A stretch of DNA of 64,000 nucleotides from an uncultured Barnesiella sp. (GCA_944321085.1 CALUJY010000008.1:1-64000), one strand, 5' to 3'; numbered from the stretch's first letter, positions 24,349 through 36,333 are shown. The notes: generated from the letters alone by a model not told the origin. Numbers and translations: made by a program.

Positions 24349-26844
24349 ATGAAGAAGATTTTTACTTATTGCTGTGCGCTTCTCCTTGCGGGGGGAGTTT
24401 CTGGAGTATCGGCCGAGAAGGTACTTATCAACGAAGACTTCGAGAGCCGCATTTTCCCCGCCGAAGGATGGAATATTATTGATAATCATACCGAGGGTAT
24501 CGATGAAGAAACAGGAAACCCCAATTTCGATTCTTCAAATGGTACATGGAACCTGTATGTCAACGAGTCGACAGGTGCACTTGCCGGATATGCCAATGTG
24601 CAGATAACCACAACCTATTATGAGAAAGAGAAAGAAGAGATTCTCGTTACTCCCGCTGTGATGATAGATAGCGATCAATATACGTTGTCGTTTATGTGGT
24701 ATGCACAGAAAGATGGAGCTGAGAAAGGTTATTACACGTTTCAGGTAATGGTGACGACCGACGACGGCGCATCGTGGGAAGAGTTGTGGAATGTCATGGA
24801 CCAAGAGGATGTGGAAAGCAGCCTCGTCGACTGGCCGTGGGCTGCATGGACGAAATATACTTCGTCGATAAGCCTTGCACAATATAGTGGTCAAGAGATA
24901 AAGATAGGTTTCCGCTATGCTTCTGCTCCTATAAACGGGTACAACAGCGGACGGTTCGAACTCGACAACATCAAGGTGTCGACTGAACAGATGGTGACCA
25001 CACCGATTGTTAGCGGAACTACATCATATCGTTTTATCAACCGCTACTTAGACATCCCGTCGGTTTCGGAAATGCTTTCGGTAACCAATGTCGGCAACGG
25101 CAAGCTCGAAGTAACCAGTGTGAGCGGGCTCGAAGGCACTGACTTTTCTACAACGCTTGTGCCCGGTTCTTCTCTGAAAAACGGCGAAGAACTCGGCTAT
25201 TATATAGTCTATACTCCGACGATGGCAGGTTCAAATAGTGCTACGTTGAAGATAGAAACAAATGGCGGGACGCTCGAAGTTGTGCTTACCGGTAGTAAGG
25301 TAATGCTCGAAGATGGTTATGCGGTAGAGAGTTTCGAAGGCAGTGAAGATACACCCGCTGGTTGGTCTAACAATGGATGGACGCGCTCGGCCTACACCGC
25401 AGAGCAAGGTTATCATTCCATGTGCAACTCCATTTTGCAGAATTGTTACCTCTACTCGCCGCGCCTCGACCTAAGCGAGGGTTCGCACCAAATCGTATTT
25501 GACCATTATGAATCGTTCGACGATGATGGCGGTACGCTGATTCCAGAGAACTATATGGCACTCGAAATCAAGGTCGATGATGCCGAAGAGTGGACAGAAG
25601 TGTGGTACACGAGTCAAGCACTTTATAATACATGGGTACGCGATACGGTCGATTTGAGCGATTATCAATCGGACAATGTGCGCCTGCGTTGGATGTATTA
25701 CGCTGTCGATTGGTCGGGTGGCTTTGAAACAGTGGCCAGCGACATCTATCTCGATAACGTGGTATTGCCGCCTCTTTATGGTGTGGGAAATGTGCCCGTA
25801 GCTGCGCAAAACCCCGTGCCTGACGATGGTGCAACAGACTGCTCTTACAATTACATAACCCTGTCGTGGACGGCCGTACAGTTCGCACAAGGTTACAAGC
25901 TCCTTGTAAAAACCGGCGAAGAGGTTGTTGCCGATGTCGACTTGACGGAAAACTCGTATGAGCTTACAGCCGAGAAGTTATCGCCTTCTACAACCTATAC
26001 ATGGAGTGTGACACCTTATAATGAGGCCGGCGAGGCAAGCAATGTGACTTTGTGGAGCTTTACCACGATGGACGACCAGACGATAACGACATTCCCCTAT
26101 TTCTACGGATTTGAAGGCGAGCTTTATCCTCCGCTCGGCTGGCAGTTGCTGGGTGATGGTACAGAGTGGCGTCGGTCTGACATATCGCCTTATGCCGGCG
26201 ACTATTCGGGCTTTGTATATCAACCCGCTAACAAAGACGGTTTGGAATCTATCTTGCAAACCCCACCTATGGCCATTCCTGCCGACCATGAGTATGTTGC
26301 CGAATTCGTATGGGCGAAGCAGCGGCCTATTTCGCTGACTGTATTGCCGGAGGGAACAGAATATGTCTATCCCGAAGGCGACTTGGATGGCGATACGCTC
26401 TACTTCGAAGTCTCGGTAGCAGGTAGCAATCAGTGGGAACAGCTCGCATATACGATAGAAGAGACCTATTGGGTGAAAGAGTCCATATCGTTGCAGGCAT
26501 ACGCAGGACAAGAGATATTGTTGCGCTGGCGTTACTATGCCGAAGACGGTAGTAGCAGCGAAGCCGCTACGGTTGACAATATCTATATTGCTCAAAAAGA
26601 ACAAGGTGGCATAAACGGTATAGGCGTGAAAGCCCGTGTTTCGCTCTATCCCAATCCGGCAAGCGACTTCGTAAACGTCGATGTGAACGGTGAGGCAGAA
26701 ATAACGGTTTACGACCTCTCCGGCAAGGCTGTGATGCGTGGTAACAATACTCGTTTTGCCGTGAATGCGCTGCCCGCAGGTGTATATCTTGTAAAAGTTG
26801 TCACCGAAAAAGAAACCGCCATGTTGCGCATGGTAAAACAATGA
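24349..26844 (+). CDS. T9SS-exported adhesin-like protein, second of four
   Basis: An 831-residue protein with the same module order as the first half of the preceding one: signal peptide 1-22 (MKKIFTYCCALLLAGGVSGV), anchor J domain (about 25-200), ASH-like domain (to about 305), second anchor J (about 310-480), fibronectin III-like domain (about 485-575), third anchor J (about 580-755), and T9SS sorting domain from VSLYPNPASDFVNVDV. The frame is open 20 codons upstream, but ATG 24349 starts the signal peptide. The matching order suggests that the two genes came from a tandem duplication, with the anchor J and Ig modules near the C-terminus of the first gained or lost later. No catalytic domain is visible. 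Confidence 0.85.
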   Translation: MKKIFTYCCALLLAGGVSGVSAEKVLINEDFESRIFPAEGWNIIDNHTEGIDEETGNPNFDSSNGTWNLYVNESTGALAGYANVQITTTYYEKEKEEILVTPAVMIDSDQYTLSFMWYAQKDGAEKGYYTFQVMVTTDDGASWEELWNVMDQEDVESSLVDWPWAAWTKYTSSISLAQYSGQEIKIGFRYASAPINGYNSGRFELDNIKVSTEQMVTTPIVSGTTSYRFINRYLDIPSVSEMLSVTNVGNGKLEVTSVSGLEGTDFSTTLVPGSSLKNGEELGYYIVYTPTMAGSNSATLKIETNGGTLEVVLTGSKVMLEDGYAVESFEGSEDTPAGWSNNGWTRSAYTAEQGYHSMCNSILQNCYLYSPRLDLSEGSHQIVFDHYESFDDDGGTLIPENYMALEIKVDDAEEWTEVWYTSQALYNTWVRDTVDLSDYQSDNVRLRWMYYAVDWSGGFETVASDIYLDNVVLPPLYGVGNVPVAAQNPVPDDGATDCSYNYITLSWTAVQFAQGYKLLVKTGEEVVADVDLTENSYELTAEKLSPSTTYTWSVTPYNEAGEASNVTLWSFTTMDDQTITTFPYFYGFEGELYPPLGWQLLGDGTEWRRSDISPYAGDYSGFVYQPANKDGLESILQTPPMAIPADHEYVAEFVWAKQRPISLTVLPEGTEYVYPEGDLDGDTLYFEVSVAGSNQWEQLAYTIEETYWVKESISLQAYAGQEILLRWRYYAEDGSSSEAATVDNIYIAQKEQGGINGIGVKARVSLYPNPASDFVNVDVNGEAEITVYDLSGKAVMRGNNTRFAVNALPAGVYLVKVVTEKETAMLRMVKQ

Positions 26845-26854
26845 TGTGTGTTGT

Positions 26855-26895
26855 GACGGGAGTACAGGTCGTGCCATATCTCCCGTCGCTTTTTT
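26855..26895 (+). terminator. Terminator after the second adhesin-like gene
   Basis: An 8-bp GC-rich stem (26855-26862, 26880-26887) with a 17-base loop and a run of six T at 26890-26895. Confidence 0.65.
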
Positions 26896-26943
26896 AGTAG
26901 CAGCGAACAACCCAAGTAGAATTTATTATTAATCAATACCATT

Positions 26944-29900
26944 ATGAAAATGAAAAGAAATTTTATGGCAACTCTTGCTGTCGCCATGGCGATGGCAGGT
27001 GTACCGTCCGTAGCAAACGGTCAGTTGCAGTTGACCGTATCGGATGGGACGAAGACAAACAGTTATGCTCCAGTATGGGGTATGTGGATGGATGATTCCA
27101 ATGGCATACATGTTCAAGAGATATATAAGGCAGAAGACCTTGTCTTGATGACCGGTGCACAAATTACGGAAATGACTTTTTATAGTTCATCGACCTCGAC
27201 TTCGTGGGCTTCGACCACTTCATCATGGAAGATTGGAGAAACTACTCTATCGGAATTTGCTACTCCCACTACATATATAGAGGGTCTTACGACAGTGTAT
27301 GAAACGGGTGAAATAGTAAATGTGAGTAACGGAGAGTTGACCATTCTGTTTTCGCAACCTTATGTTTATAATGGTGGAAACCTTGTGATAGACTTTTCCA
27401 CTACAAACAAGGGAACTTATTCGAGTGCATCATTCTATGGCGTTGAAACCGATGGTTACGTCTCGGCATATACCCGGGGAGGAGCTTCTTCTGTTTCCCG
27501 GCAACAATTTTCGCCCAAGGTGACTTTCTCCTATCTTCCTGGTGATTTGCCGGAATATGGCGTGAACGTGTCACCGCAGAGCATAGAGTTTCCCAAAACA
27601 TTTACAGGACGTGAAAGTACGGCAACGGTACGGGTGACCAATGTAGGGCAAAATCCGCTGAGTATCACCTCTATTGCCGACCAAGGAGCATTCAAGGCTA
27701 CTTATAGCGAGGGGAACATCGAGTCGCTGGCGAGTGCTGATGTGACGTTCACGTTTGCACCTACCGACGCCGGCGTATTTGAAGAGACTTTCGAAATTGT
27801 CTTTTCTAATGGTGACCCTGTTAATGTGACAGTAAAGGGCGAAGCTATTTCATCGGATATTCCCGACAGTTATTATCAAGAGACTTTCGACGGTGTTAGC
27901 GCTGAAAATTTGATACCTCTCTATTGGCAAGCGTCTCCCTCCGAAACAGGCTTCTCGGTTTATGAGAATGAGGTAGGAGACAAAGGCTTGCAATATACGG
28001 CAGAAAATCCCGAGTCGATTTATTGGGGTGAATACGGCGATGAGTATTTTATCATATCGCCTATGGTAAGCGGCCGTGTGATGGCGTTTGTACGCAAAAC
28101 AAGTACGTCATCGGCCTCTGTGAAGTTCTATAATTTCAGTCGCGACGGTAATAAATTTACGCGAGGCGACGAGATTATCGATGTCGAATTGTCGGGCGAA
28201 TTGACCAATACCGATTGGACACTCGCCAGTTTTAATGTTACGGAACAATATGTCGGCATATTGCTGAGTCGCGCAGCCATAGACTGTTTTGCGGCAGAAA
28301 CTTTAGTGCCGGTAACAGCCATTACCGTTGACAAGCCTGTTAGTGTGCCTGACCGAGTTACGGCCAATGCCGAAGGCCTTGCTACAATACCTTTTAGCGT
28401 GACATTGACCAATATGGGAACCGTAGATGTGACAGGCAGCCAATATCATTACTATATTAAAGACGGCGATGGTGTAACGCTTGCAACATTTGATGGAGAA
28501 GATCTGTTGTGTGGTGAGTCGAAGACGGTCGAAGGCTCTTTCGAATATCAAATCAAAGATACCGAGGCCGACTCGGAACGTTTCAGAGTAGATGTTTCGG
28601 AAGATTTGTCCAATACTTCGTTGTATATAGCGTGGATTACTGTATATGCTTACAAAGCTATATTGCAAATCAATGCAGAGAGCGGCGGAGTATTGTCGCA
28701 ACCACTTGGTATGGGGTATTTCAAGGGCGAACGCAGTACCGCTGTTGCGCTTTATAACAGAGGTACGGCTCCGCTTACGATAACGGCCATAGAGGCTGTT
28801 GACGGTTTGGCTATAACATTACCCGAGGGAACCGATCTTCCCATGGAGATACCGGCCGAAGAGTCGGTGCGGATGCAAATTGATATTGTAGCCCCCGGTT
28901 CGTATGTAGGCGAATGCGTGACTATTACTCATGATGGTAGTGGTGCTACGGGATTGGAGATGAATGCTGTACGTATTGCCGATGATGTTTTCTTCGAGGA
29001 CTTTGAAACCGGTGTCTTCGGCGATACTTGGGTTGTGGGCGATAATTGGACTATCCGCGACCGTGGCGGCAGCTATAATCCCGCGATAACCTCTTACAAT
29101 CGCTTGTATGCAACGCATGGCAACTTAGACGATACCACATTGCTTATTACTCCGCGCTTACAAGTGGCTGAGGGTGAGGCTCTGCGTTTCACCGCTTATA
29201 AACGAGGCGCAAACTCAACACTCTCTGTTTACTATTCGCCCGATCGCAACAACTGGATACGTGCCGAGGCCATCTCTTTCGATGCACAGAACAGCGAAGA
29301 GGAGAAGACCGTCACCTCTATTCCCGCAGGTGAATACTATATCGGTTTTATGGGCGGTTATATAGGAATAGACAACGTATTCGGTTATCGTGAAGCTGCG
29401 GCTTTGCCGCACGATGCCATGATAGTATCGTTTACGGGTCAAAAGAATACGGGTATGGTAAACTATGTAGATACGTTCACAGTTGTTACTCGCAACATGC
29501 TTGCCGAGCCCGACAGCTACATCGTACGCCTTATTGATAACGGCACGATAATAGATAGTGTCTTGGTAGAAGAGGCTGCAAAAGATACTTTGAACTTTGC
29601 ATATACACCCCACGAGGCAGGTACTCATGCAATGAAAGCTGCTATTGCTGCCGAGAATTATTTGGTAGAATCGCCTGAGTTCGTTTATGAAGTGGAAGAG
29701 GAGAGATTGCAGAATAATGTTGTAGTAAACGATGGAACAGTAACGTCTGTCTCTATTCCCTTGCAACTCAACTACAAGCATACAGCTTCGCAACTGCTTT
29801 ACACGGCTGAACAGTTGAACGGTATAGCTGTGGGAAAGAAGATTACGTCGATAGCGTTCCCGTACAAACGATATACGTCAAGTCTCCCGCAGCATGAAGC

Positions 29901-30765
29901 GAAGGTATGGATAGGCAGCACCGAGGCCACAGAACTTACGGGAAATACCATCAGTGTAGAGGGCATGACGCTTATTTATGAAGGAAAATTGCATATAGAG
30001 CAAGGTAAAGACGATTGCGCATTGACATTCTCGCTGCCTACTCCTATGGAGTATGATGGCAAAGGATTGTGCATTGTGCTTGCAGCCGACTCGGCGGAGT
30101 TTGCTTCTACGGTAACGTTCTATACCAATAATGTGGGTAACAATCAGGTATTGCGATATGCTGTCGATGGCTCTGACCTGACGCAGGCTCCAGACCGTTT
30201 TGCTACACAATCGGCCTCATCGAGCCAGACTTTGCCTGTATTGTATGTCGGTTTAGAGGTAGAGCCTCCGTATGTAAGCGGATATATTTATACCAGCGAT
30301 CAACGTGTGCCTGTTCCCGATACCCATATCACATTTACACGCGACAATGTAATATACAGTACCATGAGCGACGAAACAGGAGCTTACATGCTCTATGTCT
30401 TGCAAAATGGTGAGTATAAAGTCGTGATAGAAAAAGACGGTTATCTCCCTTGTGAGATAGACGAGACTGTGATAATGGAGGGTACGAGCTTGCAACGCGA
30501 TTTTGAAATAGAATTGCTTACAGGGCTCGAAACGGCTCGCAAAGCTCAGTGCAAAGTCTATGTCGTAGACGGTATATGCCATGTCGAGGCTGCTGAAAAT
30601 ATCTTGTCGCTCCATGTAATATCAATGGGTGGCAGCACGATGACAGCCAAACGTCCGGCTGCATCGCACGATACCATAGATATGCGTTACATGCCCGACG
30701 GCGTATATGTAGTGAATGTAGTGACTGCATCGGGTCGATGCGCCTACAAAGTAGTGAAACACTAA
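26944..30765 (+). CDS. Large T9SS-exported surface protein with carboxypeptidase-regulatory-like domain, third of four
   Basis: A 1273-residue protein. Signal peptide to about residue 26. An N-terminal beta domain (about 27-200) has a likely second copy near 935-1130 (both contain YxGxLxI and metallic-free jelly-roll-like strands). Between them are ASH-like domains (about 205-300, 575-680), anchor J-like domains (about 310-470 and 685-820) and CARDB-like segments with MGTVDVTGSQYHYYI. Near the end lies a carboxypeptidase-regulatory-like domain (VSGYIYTSDQRVPVPDTHIT...) and a T9SS-type sorting end (MPDGVYVVNVVTASGR). All parts are structural modules; no catalytic site was recognised. Domain borders are approximate and the repeat pairing should be confirmed by structure prediction. 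Confidence 0.8.
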   Translation: MKMKRNFMATLAVAMAMAGVPSVANGQLQLTVSDGTKTNSYAPVWGMWMDDSNGIHVQEIYKAEDLVLMTGAQITEMTFYSSSTSTSWASTTSSWKIGETTLSEFATPTTYIEGLTTVYETGEIVNVSNGELTILFSQPYVYNGGNLVIDFSTTNKGTYSSASFYGVETDGYVSAYTRGGASSVSRQQFSPKVTFSYLPGDLPEYGVNVSPQSIEFPKTFTGRESTATVRVTNVGQNPLSITSIADQGAFKATYSEGNIESLASADVTFTFAPTDAGVFEETFEIVFSNGDPVNVTVKGEAISSDIPDSYYQETFDGVSAENLIPLYWQASPSETGFSVYENEVGDKGLQYTAENPESIYWGEYGDEYFIISPMVSGRVMAFVRKTSTSSASVKFYNFSRDGNKFTRGDEIIDVELSGELTNTDWTLASFNVTEQYVGILLSRAAIDCFAAETLVPVTAITVDKPVSVPDRVTANAEGLATIPFSVTLTNMGTVDVTGSQYHYYIKDGDGVTLATFDGEDLLCGESKTVEGSFEYQIKDTEADSERFRVDVSEDLSNTSLYIAWITVYAYKAILQINAESGGVLSQPLGMGYFKGERSTAVALYNRGTAPLTITAIEAVDGLAITLPEGTDLPMEIPAEESVRMQIDIVAPGSYVGECVTITHDGSGATGLEMNAVRIADDVFFEDFETGVFGDTWVVGDNWTIRDRGGSYNPAITSYNRLYATHGNLDDTTLLITPRLQVAEGEALRFTAYKRGANSTLSVYYSPDRNNWIRAEAISFDAQNSEEEKTVTSIPAGEYYIGFMGGYIGIDNVFGYREAAALPHDAMIVSFTGQKNTGMVNYVDTFTVVTRNMLAEPDSYIVRLIDNGTIIDSVLVEEAAKDTLNFAYTPHEAGTHAMKAAIAAENYLVESPEFVYEVEEERLQNNVVVNDGTVTSVSIPLQLNYKHTASQLLYTAEQLNGIAVGKKITSIAFPYKRYTSSLPQHEAKVWIGSTEATELTGNTISVEGMTLIYEGKLHIEQGKDDCALTFSLPTPMEYDGKGLCIVLAADSAEFASTVTFYTNNVGNNQVLRYAVDGSDLTQAPDRFATQSASSSQTLPVLYVGLEVEPPYVSGYIYTSDQRVPVPDTHITFTRDNVIYSTMSDETGAYMLYVLQNGEYKVVIEKDGYLPCEIDETVIMEGTSLQRDFEIELLTGLETARKAQCKVYVVDGICHVEAAENILSLHVISMGGSTMTAKRPAASHDTIDMRYMPDGVYVVNVVTASGRCAYKVVKH

Positions 30766-30775
30766 TTGAACAGAA

Positions 30776-30813
30776 GGGGCGCGCTTGGTTCTTATAATCG
30801 GGTGCGCCCCTTT
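30776..30813 (+). terminator. Terminator after the third adhesin-like gene
   Basis: A 9-bp GC-rich stem with one G-T pair (30776-30784, 30802-30810) followed by TTTGTATA. Confidence 0.6.
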
Positions 30814-30862
30814 GTATATATGGCAAGTATGTAATACGATTACTATCTATTAATACCGAAAG

Positions 30863-33382
30863 ATGAAAAGAAATATTACGCTATTGTCTGTTTTTCTGTT
30901 GTTTGCATTCATGCAGGCGATGGGGCAGACTACCTATACAGTGACTTTGTACGTTACGTCTGTAACTGGACAGAATTTGGAAGGAACTCCGGTGGTACTT
31001 GAAAATGTCAATACAGGCTTGGTATATAATCGCTCGTTGGATGGTGATGGAATGTGTACGATTACCCGCGTGTTGGCGGGGACTCACATGCTTACTATCA
31101 CCCCTCGCGACTTAGCTTTATATAGTAACGAGATAGAGGTTACCGATAATATGTCGCTCGAAATAGAACTTGTCGAAGAAGTGCGTACGCCTTACGCTTT
31201 GACGGCAAGTACAAGCCACGATAACAAGACGGGGTATAACGAAGTAGCCCTTGTGTGGAATCGCGAGACAGATTACTTTTTCGATGATTTCGAGAGCTAC
31301 GATGCCTTCTCTATCGATTTTGCTCCGTGGACGGGTATCGACGGCGACCACGTTCCTGCCGCTCAACTTTATGGCAGCTACCCCAATAGCGGGTTGAACC
31401 AATATGCCACTATTTTCAACCCATTGGTGATTGACCCTCCGGTGTGGTACACCTACCCCGTGTTGCGTCCGTATAGCGGTAAACAATATGTCGGATTTAT
31501 ACGTACTGCGACGGGAACGGCCAACGACGATTGGCTCATCTCCCCGCAGATACATGTGGGTGTGCGCAACGTTGTGCGCTTCCTTGCAAAAGCAGGCGAC
31601 CGTTACGACGAGCAATTTTTGGTGTATATATCTGAGACAGGCAATGAGCGCGGCGACTTTGTCCCTCTGACGCAAGGAAATTACGAGAGTGTCGATTACG
31701 AGTCGTGGCATACGATACAGTATGACCTTTCGGCATACGAAGGGAAAGACGTATATATCGCCATTCGTTATATTTCGCGCAGCACTTTTATGCTCATGGT
31801 TGACGATTTCTTTGTGGGTGCTGCCGATATAGACCCCTCGTCGATAGCTGCTGCTCCGGCTCGTCGTGTGCGCTCCGGTTCGTCGCATGCCCCGCAGGCA
31901 GGAAGCGAGCACTTTGTGATATATCTCGACGGCGATTCTGTAACAGATACTTACAGTACGCAATACACGTTGCGCGATGTAGCTCCCGGACGGCACACGG
32001 TTGAGGTAGAGGCTCGTTACATAGTTTCTAAGAGTGAAAGAGCACAGATTGAGGTGGCTTTGCCGGCCGAGGACGAGATGGCTTCGCTCACGATAGAGGC
32101 ACACAGCAACGGTATCTCTCCCGATGGTACGGAGGTGAGCTATACCGACACGCAAACCGGTTTGATATTTACCGATACCATTCGTGATGGTTTGTCGGTA
32201 CATGGTTTTTTGCCCAAGAGCGAGTATATCGTCAACATAAACTCGCGCAATTTCGAGTTGTATGATACAACCCTTACCCTCGTCGATGATATGACCCTCG
32301 TCGTTCCGTTGATAGAGAAGATAAATGCTCCTTATAATCTTACGGCCGATGTTAGCGGCAGAGACGACGGCAATATCGATGTACAGTTGCGATGGAATCA
32401 GGAGCTGGGTTGGAGCGACGATTTCGAAAGTTATCCCGACTTTGCCCAGCAGTTTGGCGAATGGACAACCTTCGACGGCGACCAGATGGCGACCTATCCC
32501 ATTGGCAATGCCAATCAGGAGATATATGAGTTCCCCGGCAGTGGCGAAGAGATGGCGTGTCTGATATGGAATCCCTTAGCCACCGTTCCGAGTATGGAGG
32601 GCGACTATGCGGCATATCCTCCCGAAGGCTCCCGATGTGTGGCCTTCTTCTCGCCGCAACAAGCCAAGGCAAACGACTGGCTTATATCTCCTCCCATAAA
32701 GATTTACAATGATTATGTCGTCCGTTTCGACTTGAAGGCATATACCAGCTTGTATGCCGAGACCGTAGCCATTTGCGTGTCGGAAGAAAACGACCCCGCA
32801 ACCTTCACGGTGCTCGATGAGATAGGTGCTACCGACGAGTGGATGGTTATAGAGCTCGACCTCTCGCAATATGCCGGTAAAGAGGTGTACGTAGCGCTGA
32901 ACTATACGACCTACGACGGATTCTTTATGCTTGTCGATGAATTTTATGTAGGTCCGGCAAACAGCGTTGCCGGTGCGACGGTCGAGGGTGTAAGTTATGA
33001 TATATTCCTCGACGACGAAAAGATTGGCAATACCGACGAGTGCAGCTTTATGATAGAGGGTATCGCTAATGTCCACCATACAGCCGGCGTGAAAGCTATA
33101 TATCCCACGGGTGAGTCAGAAATGACCGTGGTAGAGATAGCGCCCACTGCTATCGTATCGGTAGCCGCAGGTGAGGTACGCGTGTATGGGCATAACGGTA
33201 TTTTGCGCATAGACAACACCTCCGACAGTGCTGCAACGGTAACGGTTTGCGACCTCAGCGGCCGACTTGTTGCTGTACGGCAGTGCGGGGAGCGTCACTC
33301 ATCGATAGAGTTGCCATCGGGTTGCTACATTGTGAAGATAGAGCAAAACGAGGCGACACGAAGCTGTAAAGTGGTGTTGTAA
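30863..33382 (+). CDS. T9SS-exported surface protein with internal duplication, fourth of four
   Basis: An 839-residue protein: signal peptide (MKRNITLLSVFLLFAFMQAM), then two copies of one composite module, at about 22-330 and 405-720. Each module is a carboxypeptidase-regulatory/PEGA-like beta sandwich (GTPVVLENVNTGLVYNRSL; GTEVSYTDTQTGLIFTDTI) followed by an anchor J domain containing DDFESY and NDWLISP and ending in the MLMVDDFFVG or MLVDEFYVG strand. Short beta domains follow each copy and the protein ends in a T9SS sorting domain (SGCYIVKIEQNEATRSCKVV). No active site seen. As the last gene of the array it ends at a strong terminator. Confidence 0.82.
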   Translation: MKRNITLLSVFLLFAFMQAMGQTTYTVTLYVTSVTGQNLEGTPVVLENVNTGLVYNRSLDGDGMCTITRVLAGTHMLTITPRDLALYSNEIEVTDNMSLEIELVEEVRTPYALTASTSHDNKTGYNEVALVWNRETDYFFDDFESYDAFSIDFAPWTGIDGDHVPAAQLYGSYPNSGLNQYATIFNPLVIDPPVWYTYPVLRPYSGKQYVGFIRTATGTANDDWLISPQIHVGVRNVVRFLAKAGDRYDEQFLVYISETGNERGDFVPLTQGNYESVDYESWHTIQYDLSAYEGKDVYIAIRYISRSTFMLMVDDFFVGAADIDPSSIAAAPARRVRSGSSHAPQAGSEHFVIYLDGDSVTDTYSTQYTLRDVAPGRHTVEVEARYIVSKSERAQIEVALPAEDEMASLTIEAHSNGISPDGTEVSYTDTQTGLIFTDTIRDGLSVHGFLPKSEYIVNINSRNFELYDTTLTLVDDMTLVVPLIEKINAPYNLTADVSGRDDGNIDVQLRWNQELGWSDDFESYPDFAQQFGEWTTFDGDQMATYPIGNANQEIYEFPGSGEEMACLIWNPLATVPSMEGDYAAYPPEGSRCVAFFSPQQAKANDWLISPPIKIYNDYVVRFDLKAYTSLYAETVAICVSEENDPATFTVLDEIGATDEWMVIELDLSQYAGKEVYVALNYTTYDGFFMLVDEFYVGPANSVAGATVEGVSYDIFLDDEKIGNTDECSFMIEGIANVHHTAGVKAIYPTGESEMTVVEIAPTAIVSVAAGEVRVYGHNGILRIDNTSDSAATVTVCDLSGRLVAVRQCGERHSSIELPSGCYIVKIEQNEATRSCKVVL

Positions 33383-33409
33383 TCTGTCGGAACTACCCCT
33401 GATTAAAAA

Positions 33410-33453
33410 GGGAAACTCTCTTGAAATAGGCAGAGAGTTTCCCTTTGTTTTTT
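33410..33453 (+). terminator. Terminator closing the adhesin-like gene array
   Basis: Perfect 12-bp stem (33410-33421, 33432-33443) and a T-rich tail TTTGTTTTTT. Strong. Confidence 0.85.
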
Positions 33454-33534
33454 ATTGCCTCGGTGAGATTTGTCGACGAGGTAGTGTCACGCTTGCGTCA
33501 TCTCTCCCTATCGGGAGAATGGGCAGAAATCGTA

Positions 33535-35220
<1,686 letters not shown>

Positions 35221-35253
35221 AAGGGGTTGTTTTTAGTGTAAAACAATCGGTTT

Positions 35254-35817
35254 TTATTTTGAGCCGGCGGCTTTGGTGCGGTACCCGCAGTTGACATGCC
35301 CTTTGATGATGTTGTTGAGCTTGCCTTTGATGAGTTGCTTGCGTATGGGCGAGATGTGGTCTATGAAGACGTGTCCCTGCAAGTGGTCGTATTCGTGTTG
35401 TACGACACGGGCGAGGTACCCTTCTATAACCTCGTCGTGTTCGGTAAAATTTTCGTCGAACCAGTGTAAGTGAATCTTCTCGATGCGGCTTACCGACTCG
35501 TGTATGCCCGGGAGGCTGAGGCAACCCTCTTCCGATGAGGCTTTCTTACCATCTTCCACGACTTCGAGCGTGGGGTTTATGAGGGTCATCTTCACGCCAG
35601 CCAGCTCGGGGAAAGAGTCGGCACAAGGGTCAACGTCGATAACGATGAGGCGGATAGAACGCCCTATTTGCGGGGCGGCAAGTCCGATGCCGTCGGAGGC
35701 ATACATGGTTTCGTACATGTTCTGTATCAGTTCGGCTAAGCCGGGATATGTGGCATCGATAGGTTCTGCCACTTTACGAATGACGGGATGTCCGTATAAG
35801 TAAACGGGTAATATCAT
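35254..35817 (-). CDS. def: Peptide deformylase
   Basis: A 187-residue metalloenzyme that removes the formyl group from the initiator methionine of nascent proteins. All three motifs are intact: [19 protein letters not shown] and [12 protein letters not shown], giving the Cys and two His metal ligands and the catalytic Glu. The start codon overlaps the stop of yqgF by 4 bases (ATGA), a sign of translational coupling. The C-terminal tail is basic. Confidence 0.96.
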   Translation of the reverse strand: MILPVYLYGHPVIRKVAEPIDATYPGLAELIQNMYETMYASDGIGLAAPQIGRSIRLIVIDVDPCADSFPELAGVKMTLINPTLEVVEDGKKASSEEGCLSLPGIHESVSRIEKIHLHWFDENFTEHDEVIEGYLARVVQHEYDHLQGHVFIDHISPIRKQLIKGKLNNIIKGHVNCGYRTKAAGSK

Positions 35818-36242
35818 GGTCGTGTATTATACTTTTTACTTTCGAGATAACTTTGCAATATGATGGTGGCGCTTATTTCGTCTACGAGGGCTTTGTTGCG
35901 GCGTGCCATGCGACCGATACCGGCATCAATCATGGTGCGGTGGGCGAGGACCGAGGTAAACCGCTCGTCGTAAAGCTCTATTTTCATGTCGGGCATCTGG
36001 CGGTGCAGTTGTTTCACAAAAGCGTTGACGTAGCGCATGTTCTCCGAGTCGGAGTAGTCGGCCTGTCGCGGGTATCCTACAACGATACACTCTACGGCTT
36101 CTCGCGAGGTGTAGTCGCGCAAGAAGTCCATGAGTTTGCTTGTGGGGACGGTTGTAAGCCCGTTGGCAATGATTTGCAGTGTGTCGGTTGCAGCGATGCC
36201 GCAACGGGCGCGTCCGTAATCGATAGATATGATGCGAGCCAT
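35814..36242 (-). CDS. yqgF: YqgF/RuvX family nuclease (pre-16S rRNA processing or Holliday junction resolvase)
   Basis: A 142-residue RNase H-fold protein. The first strand carries the catalytic Asp in [27 protein letters not shown] and the late acidic residue in [10 protein letters not shown] complete the pattern. In E. coli the family processes the 5' end of 16S rRNA; a junction-resolvase activity is also reported. It is the first gene of the unit. Its -7 box ends only 4 bases before the ATG, so the mRNA may have no leader. Confidence 0.92.
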   Translation of the reverse strand: MARIISIDYGRARCGIAATDTLQIIANGLTTVPTSKLMDFLRDYTSREAVECIVVGYPRQADYSDSENMRYVNAFVKQLHRQMPDMKIELYDERFTSVLAHRTMIDAGIGRMARRNKALVDEISATIILQSYLESKKYNTRP

Positions 36243-36246
36243 GATG

Positions 36247-36277
36247 CAAAGTTACGGTTTTTATCATGAATATCCAA
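36247..36277 (-). promoter_or_regulatory. Promoter of the yqgF-def-ettA operon
   Basis: Minus strand: TTGG (complement of 36274-36277), 20-base spacer, TAACTTTG at 36254-36247. The ATG begins at 36242, about where transcription should start. Confidence 0.55.
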
Positions 36278-36333
36278 TTTCTCTCTCCTCTTGTGGCTGA
36301 TGAGCAAAGAATATTATGCCGCCGGATATAAAA

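Noticed and set aside
31118..32203. 361-codon open frame opposite the fourth adhesin-like gene
   Set aside because: Antisense shadow of conserved beta modules; no family resemblance.
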